Source: Oscheius sp. JU75
Lineage: Eukaryota; Nematoda; Chromadorea; Rhabditida; Rhabditidae
Length of the DNA: 64,000 nucleotides
Assembly: GCA_037178855.1 (NCBI GenBank)
Contig: JASJZC010000007.1
Span: forward strand, 8,618,001-8,682,000
Direction of reading: 5' to 3'
The stretch's first letter is position 1, and every line of letters starts with the position of its first letter. The notes under the pieces were generated by a model. It worked only from the letters and a program-made list of their open reading frames with translations, had not been told where the DNA came from and ran no database searches. The translations under genes and the position numbers were made by a program. This document shows, piece by piece, positions 12,731 to 33,129 of this stretch.

Positions 12731-15700
12731 TGTTCTCTATTATTCGGAGGCTTCACAGTGAGCGACAAGCTATTGTTCATTCCAATAGGGCTCGCTCTCT
12801 GTTAATCCGTTGGCTATTTGCCGCATATACGGATACGGTATATCTATCTCCCTCTCGCCGAAAGACAATATTTGGATCGAATTGACAGCTGGCTCATTGC
12901 GCTGGTCACTTCTGTAAACTCATGGACCCCACACAGCTACTTCCCCTTTCCTGTTTTGAACTGAATGTTACTTCCTCCAGATCTCAAAGACTTTGCCGCC
13001 GTTGTCCTTGGCGGTACATAAAATGATAATCTGCTAGGGAGAGGGGCTGCCAGTTACGCAAGTCCGGCAGCCGCTGCACCGTAAGGGAGCACATTGCTAA
13101 TTGTGACAAAACGTTCTGGAGAGGACTCCAACTCTTCTCAAGGTCCCGACTCGCGTTCTTTTTAGGGTTATTTGATAGCACAATGGTATGGGGTAGAGTG
13201 GGTCTGATTCCGTTCCCCGAGATTGATGGATGACCGTCCCCTGAGGAGAGGTCCTCGAATACACGAAGACAAGTCGTTTGTCCGCGAATGCTCTCCCCCT
13301 CAAAAAAGAAGGATATGAATTCTTTCTTCTCTTTTCCCATAGAGCAATTATGTCTCCTTTACACAAACTCTTAGAGCAGATACTATCTCAACCATCCCAA
13401 CTTCTCAGCCATTATGCAGACGTATAATGTTGTGAATGCTATTAGTCGGCTGACTTTGACTTTCAGGTACCGAAAAAACTATTTGGGTAGTGCTAATTAC
13501 CACGAGTCACCCGAAAAGGGATTTGTTTACTGCTAATAATAAACAGAGGAGAGGAAAATGCCTGGGAAACATGGCCGCAGGTTACGGTCAATTACCGCTC
13601 AGGTCCACTCATTCACAAAGTATTCCCATAGCCCAGAAGTTCATATTCGATTAGTTGCATCTCGCGGCTGGTACTGAATGACAACATTGTCACTGTCACT
13701 CTGCAAGATGGTTTATGACCTGTCTGCGACATCAACGAGTCTCGATACCGTAGCGCGTGCTCCTCCTCTTCCCTTAGAGATCAGGACATTCTCCCGCGCC
13801 GATCTTCCTAATCCTCCCTTGCCAAAAGCACTTTCTCTCCAATACACCCTTGTTGAAAGTTTTCTCTTGATTGGGAGTGGCCACAAAAGCTCCTATTGCA
13901 AGTCATTACCCAGTCAGTCTGACTGACATGTCCGACAAAATACTCCGCCTTCCGCATCAAACTTTGTCTCCATAGCTTCCAAAACGTATCTCTCCCGTAC
14001 CATATAGTTTTTTCCGGATTTCGATCTATATTTCTCTCATTGTCATTTCAAAATTAGCTATTCGTAACAAATGTGATTGCTCGAGCTTAGACTCTGGAAA
14101 TTTTGAGGAAGCAATCAGTTTAACTCGACCGTCAGTGGTGGCGGCGGTTATGATTGATGCTTCTTCTCTCGTGACGGAGGAGCCTACGGGCTCGCTCGCG
14201 CTCGTGTGGCGCAATATTTGCCGCGTTCCGCAATCGGTAATGGATGAGTTATTGTGTTGCCAAATCGGCAGAGTAATTACTGGAAATGATTCCAGTGGCT
14301 GCTCACTTACTCCGATTTGGCTTTCCCTTGTCCGCCCGATAGTCCTGTTATATAACGGAAATTGAGGCCATTGCTCAGCCACAGAAATTCATTGCCTAAT
14401 TCTTTTCCTCTTCTCGTCTACAAGCTTAGATGAGTCTCTTTGCTGCCTTCTGGCCCGAACGAGAGGGGTCACCCTGTGGCGACACATGTCCTGCAACTGT
14501 CGTTGATTTACGACCCATCTAACTCTCTCTGTACTGGCCACCGGCCAAATTTATCACTTTTCTTCTGGTCTTTTTCGTGCATGGGGGAGGTCTATGGACT
14601 CGAGTTCATGAATTGTGCAAGCAAGTAGGAGGGCGCCTGTGCTCTCCGGAGCAAACAGCGCTACCGTAGCCGGGCCGTCTCCCATGGGGACTAGATAGAA
14701 TCAGCTCTCTCCCAGATCTGCGGCTCTAATCTCCAGCACGGCTCACTCTCTCTCTTCTTTTCCACTAATTTTGGACTCTTGCGATTCGGGAAAAGTCGCA
14801 ACATTTTAGCACAGATAAGAGCAGGGTTATTCCATCGTTTTTGCGCGGGTTTTTGTAGAAATGATAAGGGCTGGGATGACCTGGCTTTCGGGTGTTATTA
14901 AGGAAGAAGAACATGCACTTTACTCTTTTTGATCAGGCGGTGATCACTTATTGGTGCAGTCGTTTATATAGTAATATGACCTGGCCAGCCGCGCATTGCA
15001 TAAGGCCAAGACGACCTCTGCTGGCCAACTGTTCTCAATATCCTAGACACAGTGTTTCCTCTTGTCCCCACCAGATTTTAAACTGTTCAAAGCGGTCTGT
15101 TCACAGCTGTTGCCATCTTTGGCGCCTCTGTCTTTCTCTATCCCTTGCTGACACCTGCTGGCAGTCATCCCTCTAGGTCAGGCCACCCTGTTCTTGTGCC
15201 AGCTGTCTCCTCTTGTTCCATCTTGTTTGGCAACCAGTCAAAGTTTTGACCAGTTAGTGAGTCAGATGGCAAAACCTGGAGACGGAGTTGACGATTAGCT
15301 AGTGATGCGCGTCTCCATCTGCCACTCTCTTTGTTTGTGCCGTTATGCTAATTCCGGAGGCGGCGCCTTAAAAGTGACGGTAACTCGATCTGGCAGATAG
15401 TTTATATTCGACTCGCGCTTGAGTACCGGTTACGTCGGGGACGCCCTCCTTCCTCGCTCCTCCCTCACACAAAACTCTTGATAACCTATATTATAGTCTC
15501 TATTCTTCTCCTGATCCCTACTACCATTATAAAGGGGTTTTATCACCTAGTTGCGTAACTGTCGTTCCGGTTTCCTCTCACTTCCACAGTCCATAAACAA
15601 ATACTTAACCTCACATCCTTGTCCGCAGCGCCTGGGTCATAAATTCAAGCCCGAACGTCATGCCGTAACAGTTTTGACGATCTAATCGTCAACCTTACAC

Positions 15701-17090
15701 CTACCAGAAGGAAGGGCACAGATAAAAACGCTGGAATTTAGATGGTCACGCACACAATACAAACGTTTTTGCCCCTGGAATGGATTCTTGAACTCTACTT
15801 GCAATTCCTTTCCTTCAGTCTATCTTCTCTCAAAGCCAGATATGCTAATTTGTCGGCAGTATCTATCAAAGCGCACCGGGCGCACCTAATCCCTTAATGA
15901 GATGATCTGCGTATACGTTTCGCCAACAGTGCGGGAAACCACCTGTTTTCTTGTAACTTTGGATCAAAACACTAAAGTTTTTATCAAAAAGAGCCATTTT
16001 TCTCATACACACTACTTTGGATCTATTATTAATGATTCTTCCATTGTATTCCTCAGGAGGATGGTTTCAAACTCTCCCACTTTTCCGAAACTTTCAAGGT
16101 TTAGTCAAGCCCACGTTTAAGGCAAAAGCTAAATTTGGAACTTTAAAGCATACTGTTAACCATAAATATATACTTGAAGGCTTACTTTTGCTTTGAATGA
16201 ACGTACTGTATCAATTTCTAGTTGCCTTTTTTCAAAGCAGTCCAAACATCTAGTCATTTTTCAACGAAATCTGGCTGATTCAGTCTATTCTGATATCTCA
16301 GCCCGAGATAGCAGCTTCCAGAACATTACTGTATCCGATTCCAAAGACTTCCGCCACTTAAATTGATACTGTTAATCTCTCTACCCTATTATTGGCCCCC
16401 GATAGACCCGACTGGGATCCGGGTAGACGTCAAACATAGCAGGACATAAATCCTTTACATGTAGGTACGTGTCCACCTGCCGATCTGCGCGGTGTAGCTC
16501 GTTAATCATTATGAATTCTCTCCCGATTACAAATCGTAGTCGTCGGCCGACTTTGATTCATACCTTTTCCGTAAGCAATTTGCGCTCCCGAATTCGATCG
16601 ATGTGAGCCCCGCAATGAGAGGGTAGAAAAAGACGGAGAGATAAGTTTTTTCGTAGCCTCTTCAATGTTGCGAACGGGGGTATTATCAGGGGAGAGAAGG
16701 GTTAGTTCTGCTGCCGACTACAGCCCAACCAAAAATGGGAGCTCCGTTCTCTTAGCTATTCAATTACTGACCAGTTCTCTCTACACCCAAGCTGACATAA
16801 TTTATGCTGCGTAAACATATACACACTCTCTCAAGAATACAGTTCTTTCAATTGCTTCTCTCTCTTCATTATTCCTCCCAGACACTAATCCCTGTCTGAA
16901 CAGTGCACTCGTCCTCTGTCTCTGTCTCTCTTTCGCCCTACCACAGTATCCTTTGTTCAAATGGAGGCTGGCGCGCGATTTGCGCTGCAGATGCCAACCA
17001 TCATTTTCTCATTGATCTCACGCCTATCATTCGTACAAAAAACGACCTCAAAATTCCTCTCTTTCCCCTATTTTATTCGGAAACAGTAAG

Positions 17091-24825
<7,735 letters not shown>

Positions 24826-25174
24826 AACCCTCATAGTCTTTCGTCCTGCTCAGTTGCATAAGATCTGAGACCCCAAGACAGTTGTCAATGTTATACATGT
24901 GCGTTATAGATAGGAGATCGGACCTGGCTCAAAAATTATGGATTCTTTTTGAACCGGGGCCCAACCGACTGAACTTAACGCATATGTATGATGAGTATCA
25001 CAGGGTCCCCTTTAATTTTTATTCTCCTCTCACCTTTCTCCTAAGTAGATGTACAGTAAAGCCCGGGTACGTGCCCATGTCATACATTATTGTTCCCCTC
25101 CGACAATACAGAACATTTTCTCCTGTTCTCCCCATGACTTCCTCTGTGTCATGACTGCCTGCGACTATTATATA

Positions 25175-25180
25175 AATAAA
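25175..25180 (+). terminator. Candidate poly(A) signal of the unc-62-like gene
   Basis: AATAAA lies about 350 bases past the stop codon, in an AT-rich stretch. It is the first clear plus-strand signal seen downstream. Confidence 0.4.
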
Positions 25181-25664
25181 TATATATATGTTCAAAGTTT
25201 TGTTTTGTTAGAAGGAAGGGCGCTAGAAAGAAGGGAAGACTAGTCTTAGGCAATATTTGAGACGGACGCATTCATAGCCTATGTCTGCTGTCAATCACGA
25301 GTCAGCCGAAATTGAACCCAATTGCAGCTCGATGTCCGGCTCCGACCTTGCCTACAGTAAGGTGGTCGATCGTGTTCTCCTCGTTTGCGCGCGCGGAGGG
25401 TGAAACACTCCTCGCTATTTGGAAAAATAGCTCCTTGTTCGGACGATAAATGACTGGAACACGGAGGAAGACATCGACATCAAAGGCCACGTGTCCTATA
25501 TGCCTCGGTCGGACACAAAGAGGTCTCCAAAGTAGTTCAAAATTGGACATTCTATTTCTGGAAACTGCCAATGGTTCAATGGAAGCAAACAGTAACCAAT
25601 CTTCCATATATCCTGATAAGATTATTGACTATATTTTGTTGAAACTTAACCTGATTAACCTGTG

Positions 25665-25800
25665 TTATAAAAAAGTTGCGATACATATAATCAAGACATG
25701 ACGATGCGGATCTGTAAGCGGACCAATTGTCTCCATCTGAAATGGCTTGTCTATTGATATGCTACGTGGGCTAGCTGGCTCTATAGCTTTGTACAAAAAC
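25665..25800 (-). mobile_element. Possible retrotransposon integrase remnant
   Basis: A minus-strand frame reads PFQMETIGPL followed by a basic turn and a hydrophobic strand, then a stop. This is the spacing of the first strand of a retroelement integrase core (PFxxVxxDxxGPL). The catalytic Asp position reads Thr. Only about 40 codons can be followed, so the call is tentative. Confidence 0.3.
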
Positions 25801-26426
25801 TTGGACTTGGAACTGACTCGGATGCAAACGCGTGTTCTGTATTGTATGGATACCAATAACTTCACCAATATACGCAGAAGTGTCTAATCCGATGACGCCA
25901 GTGGTATCTGTCATTAGCTCATCGGAGCTACTGAACCGACGATTTTGGCAAGTGACCGAACATGATTTTCTAAGAGCAGCCTTTTGAAAGTAATCAAAAA
26001 CTGAAAAACAGTAAATAACTAACATTGTTAAAATGGGAAGTTTGGCTCACATCAGATTCAAGCAGTAAGTTGTTCAGCTGGTCCCTTCATTATGTTCTTG
26101 TTTTCAACTATAGCGCTGAGCAGATGGAAAGAACAAAAAAAACCAAAACAGCTTTGAAATAACCTTCATCCGTTTAGGCGGTTGCACGCAAAGCTGAATT
26201 ATTCGGCGGGAGCTTTTTCTCCATGGCAACGATGGCGGAGTCCATAGCTATGCTCGTCTCGCTTCTTCGCATATATTGGTAGTCACTTGCCTCATTAGGC
26301 TGCTTCATGCATTACGCAACTCCAGTCACGCAAATATACACCCACAGTTTCGTACTATTCTCTTTAAAAATGGGTGTCCATACTCATTTTATGTCATTTT
26401 CAGGCTGACGACGATTACCCGGTGCT

Positions 26427-29400
26427 ATGTCGCTTATGCGAGCCTTAGACACTCAAGATCGACAAGAAACTGAGAGAATTCTACGAGACACACCCGTACT
26501 ACCTCGTTTTCACGTCAAAACTATAAAAGCTTAGACAGAAGTTACTGTAAGAGATGCAGACGGTCGCGTGGCTCTTCACTATGCCGCCGAAACTATGGAT
26601 ACAGAAATTTTTATGGAAATCTACAAACAAGATCCGTCATTAGTTGATTCGCAAGATAATGAAGGGTGAGTTTGGTTTAAACCTCATTTCCTTCCTTTTT
26701 AGACTGACACCGGTTGTTATTTCCATTATGAAGGGTCGTTTGGACCTCGTTGAGTTTTTACTGGAGAAAGGAGCTAATATGAATCAGACTGATAGGTATG
26801 AAGAACATTTATTGATTTTCTTGCACCAAATAATAGGCGAAGTGATGTTGTAGACAACAATTAAACTTTGCCGCTTACTGCTGAGTACTTTAGAATCAAA
26901 AACAAGATGTATAGTTCGAAAATTGTAATAGCATTTCACCGCGAAATATCAAATTTGTAAACCGTATCTGATTAGATGCACAATACCATTCCCTTCTTTT
27001 CGTAGCGCCTCCCTGTCCATATGGTCACAAACAACAGCATCTATGCCATTAGTCCATGTCGGTCTGGTAAAATGTATTTTAAGACACTAAAGTTTATTTG
27101 CAACCATTTACAGTAGATCTGTTGCAGGTCTTAAGTTAGCAACTTGTCTGGGCCCCAACCAAAACTTATTTTCCACACAATTTTATACTGAACGGCTTCA
27201 GTCGAACGCAAAACATAGCCTTTGCTAATACGTCTGCTTTTTTCAGGTTTGGTCACTCCATAGTTCACTGGGCAGTTGTCTGCGGTCAGCTGGATGTTTT
27301 GGTGTTCTTGCTTTCCAAGGGTGCAGATCCATCCATTCCTGATCATAACGTGACTCTTGCGTGTCAACACAGGCAAGAAGGGAAAAGTTTTTAGGTTGCA
27401 TGTCCACTGCATTATGCAACAGCCGGTGAGGATCTACCACATGAGCTGGCACTTTCAATACTTCATACCCTACTGAGAGGAGGTGCCGCAGTAGATTCTA
27501 GGGATATGGATGAACGAACACCAATTCTTTGGTCAGCCAGCAATGGTGCCAGTTCCTTCCATCCAAAAAAATTTTAAATTAGGAAATCTCGAGGCAATAA
27601 TGTCACTGAAACAGGCTGGAGGAGACATTATGGCCGTGGACAGGGACCAACTGGCTGTGATTCATTGTGCAGCAAGTCACGGATATCATGAGGTTTTAAA
27701 TCTGGCACAGAATACAAAGATTTGTACATCAGATTGTCGAGTATTTCATGGAATGTGTCCCGCGACAAATGATCAACATGAGAGATCGTCATGGTGCCAG
27801 TGGCTTGTTTTATGCTGTGACGTTTGGTCACTACGAAGTTGCCAGAAAACTTCTCACTTTTGGATCTCTACCAAACTTACAGGTATGGCTATAATTAACA
27901 AACTTGGTCGTCACGTAGTGGGCGTGTATCAGTGTAGGAAGATCAGTCTCTACCTGGTACAAACCATAGAGAGTGTAAACTTTGTATATTTAGTAAATAG
28001 TTTTCTGAACCGCCATCCTTTGAAAAACTTTACTATTCTTCGTCTTTTTGCCATTCTGACACCTTCTTGTGCAAACATAATTTTGCGGAATTCATCGCAC
28101 CCATACTGCCTCTGTCCACTTGGTTGTTTTTATTGAGAGCTGTCCCTGACAGAACTAGAATCCCTAGTGAAGTGGTCATATTCTTGTATACCGAAACCAA
28201 TTTGCCCTAATATTTTTCATATGCTAACGCATTTCCAGCAACATGATACAATTAGAACTAAACAAAACTTCTTCCAGGACAACAACCTCCGTACTGCAGC
28301 ACACTGTGGAGCTGCCAAAGGCCAAATGAGAATGCTGAAGCTGTTGCGACAGTACAATGCCTCTTTTGAGATCCAGAACTACCGAGGTGACCTCCCGATT
28401 CATGAGGCTGTCCAGGTTGATTGCAAAGGTACATCAGGCCACCCTGCTCACTGATTACTTGACCTATTAGACGTCGTGGAATGGTTATTAGCTCTGCACC
28501 CGGACACAATCAACGCTGCCTCGCATGAGGGTCGAACTTGTCTCCATCTGGCAGCTGCCAAGGGAAGTATTGAAATGGTTGTCCTACTCTGTACCAAGGG
28601 ATGCTTTACAGATCCCTTGATGCTTCACGATGTGCGTTTTCGTTTTTTGACCAGGTCATTTTTTCTTTCAGGACAATTTGTATACTCCCCTGGACCTGGC
28701 TGAAAAGAGAAAGCACCAGGTGGTCGTTGATTACTTGAGGTCAAGAAGAGCTCTGCGCTCTTCTGAAGTCGACGAGGGAACAAAGAAAAACAGCCGGACG
28801 ACGTTTGAAGAAAGAATGGTTGCAGGTGACAAAGGAGTCTTGAAAGCTCTGAAGAACGAATTTCAGCTCAATTGGATAAGGTAGCTCTGAGTGTTTTGAA
28901 CGAGCCAAACAAGCCTGAAAAGGCACCTAAAGATACTAAGAGCACTGCCGTGAACACATCAGTTCGTATATATCAAACTCCCAAAAAATGCTAAGTTCTA
29001 GGCAAGAAGAGATTCCACAGCTTTGGTTAAAACTGGGAAAACCACTTCAACATCCGGCTTGGGCGATGAAAACGAGGCTCCGGGAGTCGACCAGACTCGA
29101 AAAACGACTGAAGAACTGCGTGGTGAAAGAGAAAAGTCCGCCACGGAAGATGCTGAACAGATCATGAGAAGAATCATTCGAGAAGAAGTACAACAGGTAG
29201 CACATCCATTTTTAGCTCAAATTGTCTGTTTTTCAAGGAAATAAACGGGAAGCCAAATCATCCAACTCAATCGGAAGAGCCTCCTCATGACTCGCACAAT
29301 CATGCCACATCAGACTTGGATAATCTCGATGAATACTACGTAAGCGTATTTAAGTTTTGAAATTTGTGGTCTTTTAGGAAGATTTGCCTGGAATATCAGA

Positions 29401-30513
29401 TTCGAGTGAAGTTGAGGAGGAAGAACATGACGACGTCTTTGATGAGGCGCAAGAGCTTACGACGGGGATTATTGTGGAGAAGGGGAAAGAAGTCAAGGTA
29501 TGTAGAGCTTGACCATAACTTTTGTAGCAAGCAAAAAGTTAATTTTAACCTAAAACATTGTCAGTAACAAGCAATTTTGAAGTTGCACGAAGTTGTAGAG
29601 TTCTAGAGCGGTTCGAATTTTACAAACTTGCTGAATATTGAAATAGAGCCATTTCTGTATCCTTAAAACCAAAACGTATTGAAAAAAGTCCATAACAAGG
29701 GTGTTCAGGTTCAGAATTACTTGACTACAGTATACGCGTAGGAAACTATTGGTGGAAGTATTTTAACAAAATGGAATGGCTCACAATCGACCGCATACAT
29801 TTGATACTTTTCAGGGAACTGTGAACCCAAACACGAAACGAATGGTCTCTGGCAAGGTCCACAAAAGATCAGAGAAAGGAGCTAAGGCGGTCAGGATATC
29901 TTCCAATATTGAAAGTGATGGTGAAGGAGCAGTAGAAACAGCCAATGGAACAAAAAAAAATCCCCGGCAGAAGCGCAAAATTCAAGAAAAGAGCATTTTC
30001 CAAGAACTGACACATCTTAAACGGATGCAGATTCAGTACGGCAAAGTAATTTTAAGTCTTCGGATGCAAAAAGATATTGTTTAGGTGCAGGAAAAGGTAC
30101 TGGTGAAATCTTTAGTGGGAAACTTTTGCAAAATGCACGGTCTGGATCCTGCCAACTACAAATTCAGTACGTTCTACGCTTGGGAAAAGTTCTTATATGG
30201 TGAGTTCTTTTTGGTTTTTGTAAACTTTCTTGATGAAGATGAACTTTCAGACCAGTTGAAACTGATCTACCTCGACGAGCGACAGCGACTAGCCCACGTC
30301 GCATACCATGAACCCCGGTTGGATAAGTTTGAAACCAGACTACGGGCAGCCAGAGCCGTTCCATTAAACGACAAGGTCACCAAGATGTCAAAAGTATATG
30401 GAAGTGGCACCATGACGTCTGGCAAGAGCGCAGCCAAACGGGACAAGACCCCAGGAGGGACAGAGAAGCGATGCAACTGCCTGGGAAAACATCTGCTTAT
30501 AGAAGGAAAATAG
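26427..30513 (+). CDS. Ankyrin-repeat protein, inversin-like
   Basis: About 17 short exons give a protein of roughly 800 residues. The start (26427) lies 23 bases after a TTTCAG. The first intron, 26496-26534, is only 39 nt. The N-terminal 450 residues form about a dozen ankyrin repeats, for example GRVALHYAAE, GRLDLVEFLLEKGA, GQLDVLVFLLSKGADP and GRTCLHLAAAKGSIEMVVLL. An acidic low-complexity linker follows (SSEVEEEEHDD, about 29.3-29.5 kb), then a basic segment and a conserved-looking helical C-terminal region (IFQELTHLKRMQIQYGK, YAWEKFLYDQLKLIYLDE). There is no signal peptide or membrane helix, so it is probably a cytoplasmic scaffold. The repeat layout recalls inversin-type proteins (NPHP-2, MLT-4 in worms), but the match to a named gene is not proved. 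Confidence 0.88.
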
Positions 30514-30525
30514 AATATGTGAAAA

Positions 30526-30531
30526 AATAAA
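30526..30531 (+). terminator. Poly(A) signal of the ankyrin gene
   Basis: AATAAA lies 13 bases past the ankyrin stop codon. Confidence 0.7.
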
Positions 30532-30697
30532 GAAAAAGTTTTCTAATTTATTGCCCCTTTCCACATACTGCCCCAATTTTATGATGTTTTCGAAAACCCT
30601 CAGAGAAATCGTCTCCGCTTTCCTTTCAATCGTAATAGCTGTCGCTTATTCATCGAACGGACCGTGAAATGTCTCGCAACTACATGATCTACCGAAG

Positions 30698-31020
30698 ATG
30701 TTTCAAATCGGCGTTCTTCTCCTTTTTCTAACTATTGGCACCACGACTGCTCGACAGTTGTGTGAACACAATTGGCAGCACTTCAACGATGACTTTATGG
30801 GCTAATATAAGAAGAATCTTAGTTGCGTTGGTAAGTAGCAAAAAAAAATTTATTTTTCATAGTTCTGCAGACAAAATGCCACTATCGCCATTGATGAGTA
30901 TCATGGTAATTGATGTGCCGAAATAGAGCGTGTTATCAACGAGACCTGGGTGCAGCCAAGACTTCATAACGGCAAAAAGTATTTGGTAATCAGAAGAATG
31001 CAAAACGGACGATATTGATT
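30698..31020 (+). pseudogene. Degenerate secreted-protein gene, copy 1
   Basis: An ATG at 30698 opens a good signal peptide (MFQIGVLLLFLTIGTTTA) followed by a Cys- and aromatic-rich stretch, but a stop arrives after about 35 codons. One frame resumes after a possible intron: it reads FCRQNATIAIDEYHG, meets another stop, and then reads EIERVINETWVQ and KYLVIRRMQNGRY before a further stop. The mix of a sound signal peptide, intron-like borders and in-frame stops suggests a decayed gene for a small secreted protein. The family is not recognised. Confidence 0.5.
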
Positions 31021-31371
31021 GATAATTATAACTTCACCCAGATTATCAATGATAGAATAGATATGGAAGAAACAGAATTGTCATATTGGAAAACTATACC
31101 CAGAAGTTTATCCAGACGAGGGTAGTTTCGTTGTAGATGTTTCCGTATAAACCATTTATGCTTCTCTTCCAGTTTTCAACTTTTCTTAGGAATATATTCT
31201 TTTACAATTCGTCTACAACTCCTATGCCACTTACAAAAGACTATACGCATAGAATTCTTGACTGAGTAACTAACAGGCACTCTCATATGCTTTTTTTAGC
31301 TCTGCAAACAATGAACATGATGCCGAAGGACTTAACAAATATCCGCTGTTTCAAAGAAAACAAGGATTAGG

Positions 31372-31557
31372 CCATTATTATTTGACGGAAACAAAAGTAA
31401 CACAATCAGAAGAATGCAAAACGGTCGGGTTGGTCGGGTTGACAGGATAATAGGAGGTCGCTACCAATATAACACTGCCGAGAGAACTTTGGACTACACG
31501 GATCATGCAAATATGCTATCAAACGTTTGCTTTTCTACTTGTGTTCCAAAGCGATGA
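31372..31557 (+). pseudogene. Degenerate secreted-protein gene, copy 2
   Basis: An open stretch contains FDGNKSNTIRRMQNGR, aligning with HNGKKYLVIRRMQNGR of the copy near 31 kb; the DNA shares a 20-base block with one mismatch. It then continues for 39 codons with two cysteines before TGA at 31555-31557. No start or signal peptide is attached, so it looks like a partial tandem duplicate. Confidence 0.45.
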
Positions 31558-32722
31558 GCTCCCGATTACTATGTGAAAAATTTGCATTCTTCAAACTTTT
31601 TGAACCATAGAACAAACTCGGTGATCTGCAGTCAAAAACCACATTGTTCATCATAGATTGGATTTACAGCATCCGACGGCAGGAGATCAATTGTCGTTTC
31701 CGTTTTGTTCTAATGACGGACATATTTTACGCGCTTGTTGACATGTCCGAAACACGAATCACATAAAAACGGGACTGCACGCCTCGCTGTCTAGCTGGAC
31801 ACCTGGGAGCCGAGAAAAGAGCCTTTAATGAGATCCATACAGTAGGAGAATGGTATGATATTAGCAATTTTAACCGGCTAGTTGTTCAGCACTATGAAAG
31901 ATGCTCTTCACGCCAATTTGCTCCAGAACATCATTCAAGGTCTTCTGGTGTTCGTCTGTCCAAGCTGTCAAGTTGGACTCTTTCACCATGAATGTAAAGT
32001 TGCGTTTCTTCATCGTGGCTGGCAAGGGAACACAGTATGGAGCCCTAAAACTCATGTACTTTTATAAAAGTACAAAATTACACTGCACGAGTGGGAAATA
32101 TGGAAGCAACTGAGGGTGAGGGCACTGCTATGGCGGTCCCTGAAGGAATGGGCGAACGCTCTCCTGAAAGTGCAATATTCTCAAACGGGTTTATAAGTTC
32201 TCTTTTTCTAGAGCAAAAAGTCTGCGATTATAGCCACATCTGACACTTCTCTTGCTTTTTTTTCGAGAGTCGTAAAAGATTACACAATTACTCAAATTGC
32301 TGTTAGGTAATAAATTTTGAAGGACAAATCTGATTAGCTATTTTGCATAGGCTACCTATTTGAGATTCAAGAAACTTTTCCAAGAGATGGCCAAGTCCTA
32401 AAAGTTGTACTCTACTATAAAACGAGACTCATCCGCATTGCAACAAATCCAGGTTTTACCTCCAAACAAAACTGGTTCGAAACTTTGACACCAAATGGAA
32501 TGCTTCGCAGATAATGAATGCTTTCCCGAATGCTCGAACCTCTTTGAATAACAATTATTCTAGATGCTAACAATGTCTTTAAAGCTCATAACTTTTACTG
32601 GTTCAATGGCCAATACACTTTGTATTTTTCTGTTTCTGAATATTCATATGAATGTTCAGCTGCTATTAGTAACTCCAGTTTCTACCCATTCCACCGTCAA
32701 ACTAATAAGTCAAACTAGAAAT

Positions 32723-33129
32723 TTACAATAGGGTCCTTATCCTATTTCCTACAGCCCTTAGGCATTTGAACAGTTCTCCACTTCCCAAAAAAAGGCCTGA
32801 AACGTATCAGATGGTTCCCATAGTCTAATGAAGACGGGAGTGAAAAATGACTGTCACAGGTGGGTGAAGCGCGCGAAGGAGATAAGACTTACTGCATCCT
32901 GTGGGCCGGACATCATCAGTCTGCTTAAGTTGGCGTTCCATTTGATCCAGGACACGACGTTTACTATTCAAGGCACACAGATTGCAACTAAAAGACGTGA
33001 TTGAAACATAAAAAGATTGAAAACTCACTTGCAGGAGCGGTAGAGACACTTCTGTTTGTGACCCTTCTTTGGCTGATTGAAGATTCCGTGATTGGCACAG
33101 AGTTGACACATGTACTGTTCTTTTGGCAT
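32723..33129 (-). CDS. Small DM-domain (doublesex/mab-3) transcription factor
   Basis: Three minus-strand exons (33129-33029, 32987-32893, 32796-32723) give an 89-residue protein. The DM zinc module is intact: MCQLCANHG, then KKGHKQKC and, across the first intron, YRSCNCNLC, followed by the basic helix SKRRVLDQMERQLKQ. This gives the Cys/His ligand pattern of two intertwined zinc sites. DM proteins act in the nucleus, often in sex-specific development. The ATG lies two bases after a TTCTCAG, a likely trans-splice acceptor. Exons 1 and 2 are well supported; exon 3 is chosen because a TTTCAG acceptor keeps the frame for 24 codons to a stop. The protein is nearly all DNA-binding domain, much shorter than most DM factors, so further exons downstream remain possible. 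Confidence 0.82.

Larger units (their letters stand above)
12154..17090. other. Large gene-free region upstream of unc-62-like gene
   Basis: About 4.9 kb separates the aldo-keto reductase from the homeobox gene. Apart from a possible reverse-transcriptase relic at 12.54-12.73 kb, I recognise no coding sequence; frames are below 120 codons and lack motifs. Such a long spacer is unusual next to the compact genes around it and would fit a large regulatory region of a developmental transcription factor, including a possible alternative first exon. No such exon was identified. Confidence 0.5.
24826..26426. other. Spacer between unc-62-like and ankyrin genes
   Basis: This stretch holds the presumed 3' UTR of the homeobox gene, a possible integrase relic (25.66-25.80 kb, minus strand) and the 5' region of the ankyrin gene. 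A TTTCAG at 26398-26403, 23 bases before the ankyrin ATG, is a good trans-splice acceptor. No other gene is seen. Confidence 0.5.
30532..32722. other. Region of decayed duplicates without an intact gene
   Basis: Outside the two degenerate copies at 30.70-31.02 and 31.37-31.56 kb, a minus-strand frame of 61 codons at 32055-31870 (with a short CVPLP segment) looks mildly protein-like but has no recognised domain or partner exon. The rest is AT-rich and featureless. Confidence 0.4.
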
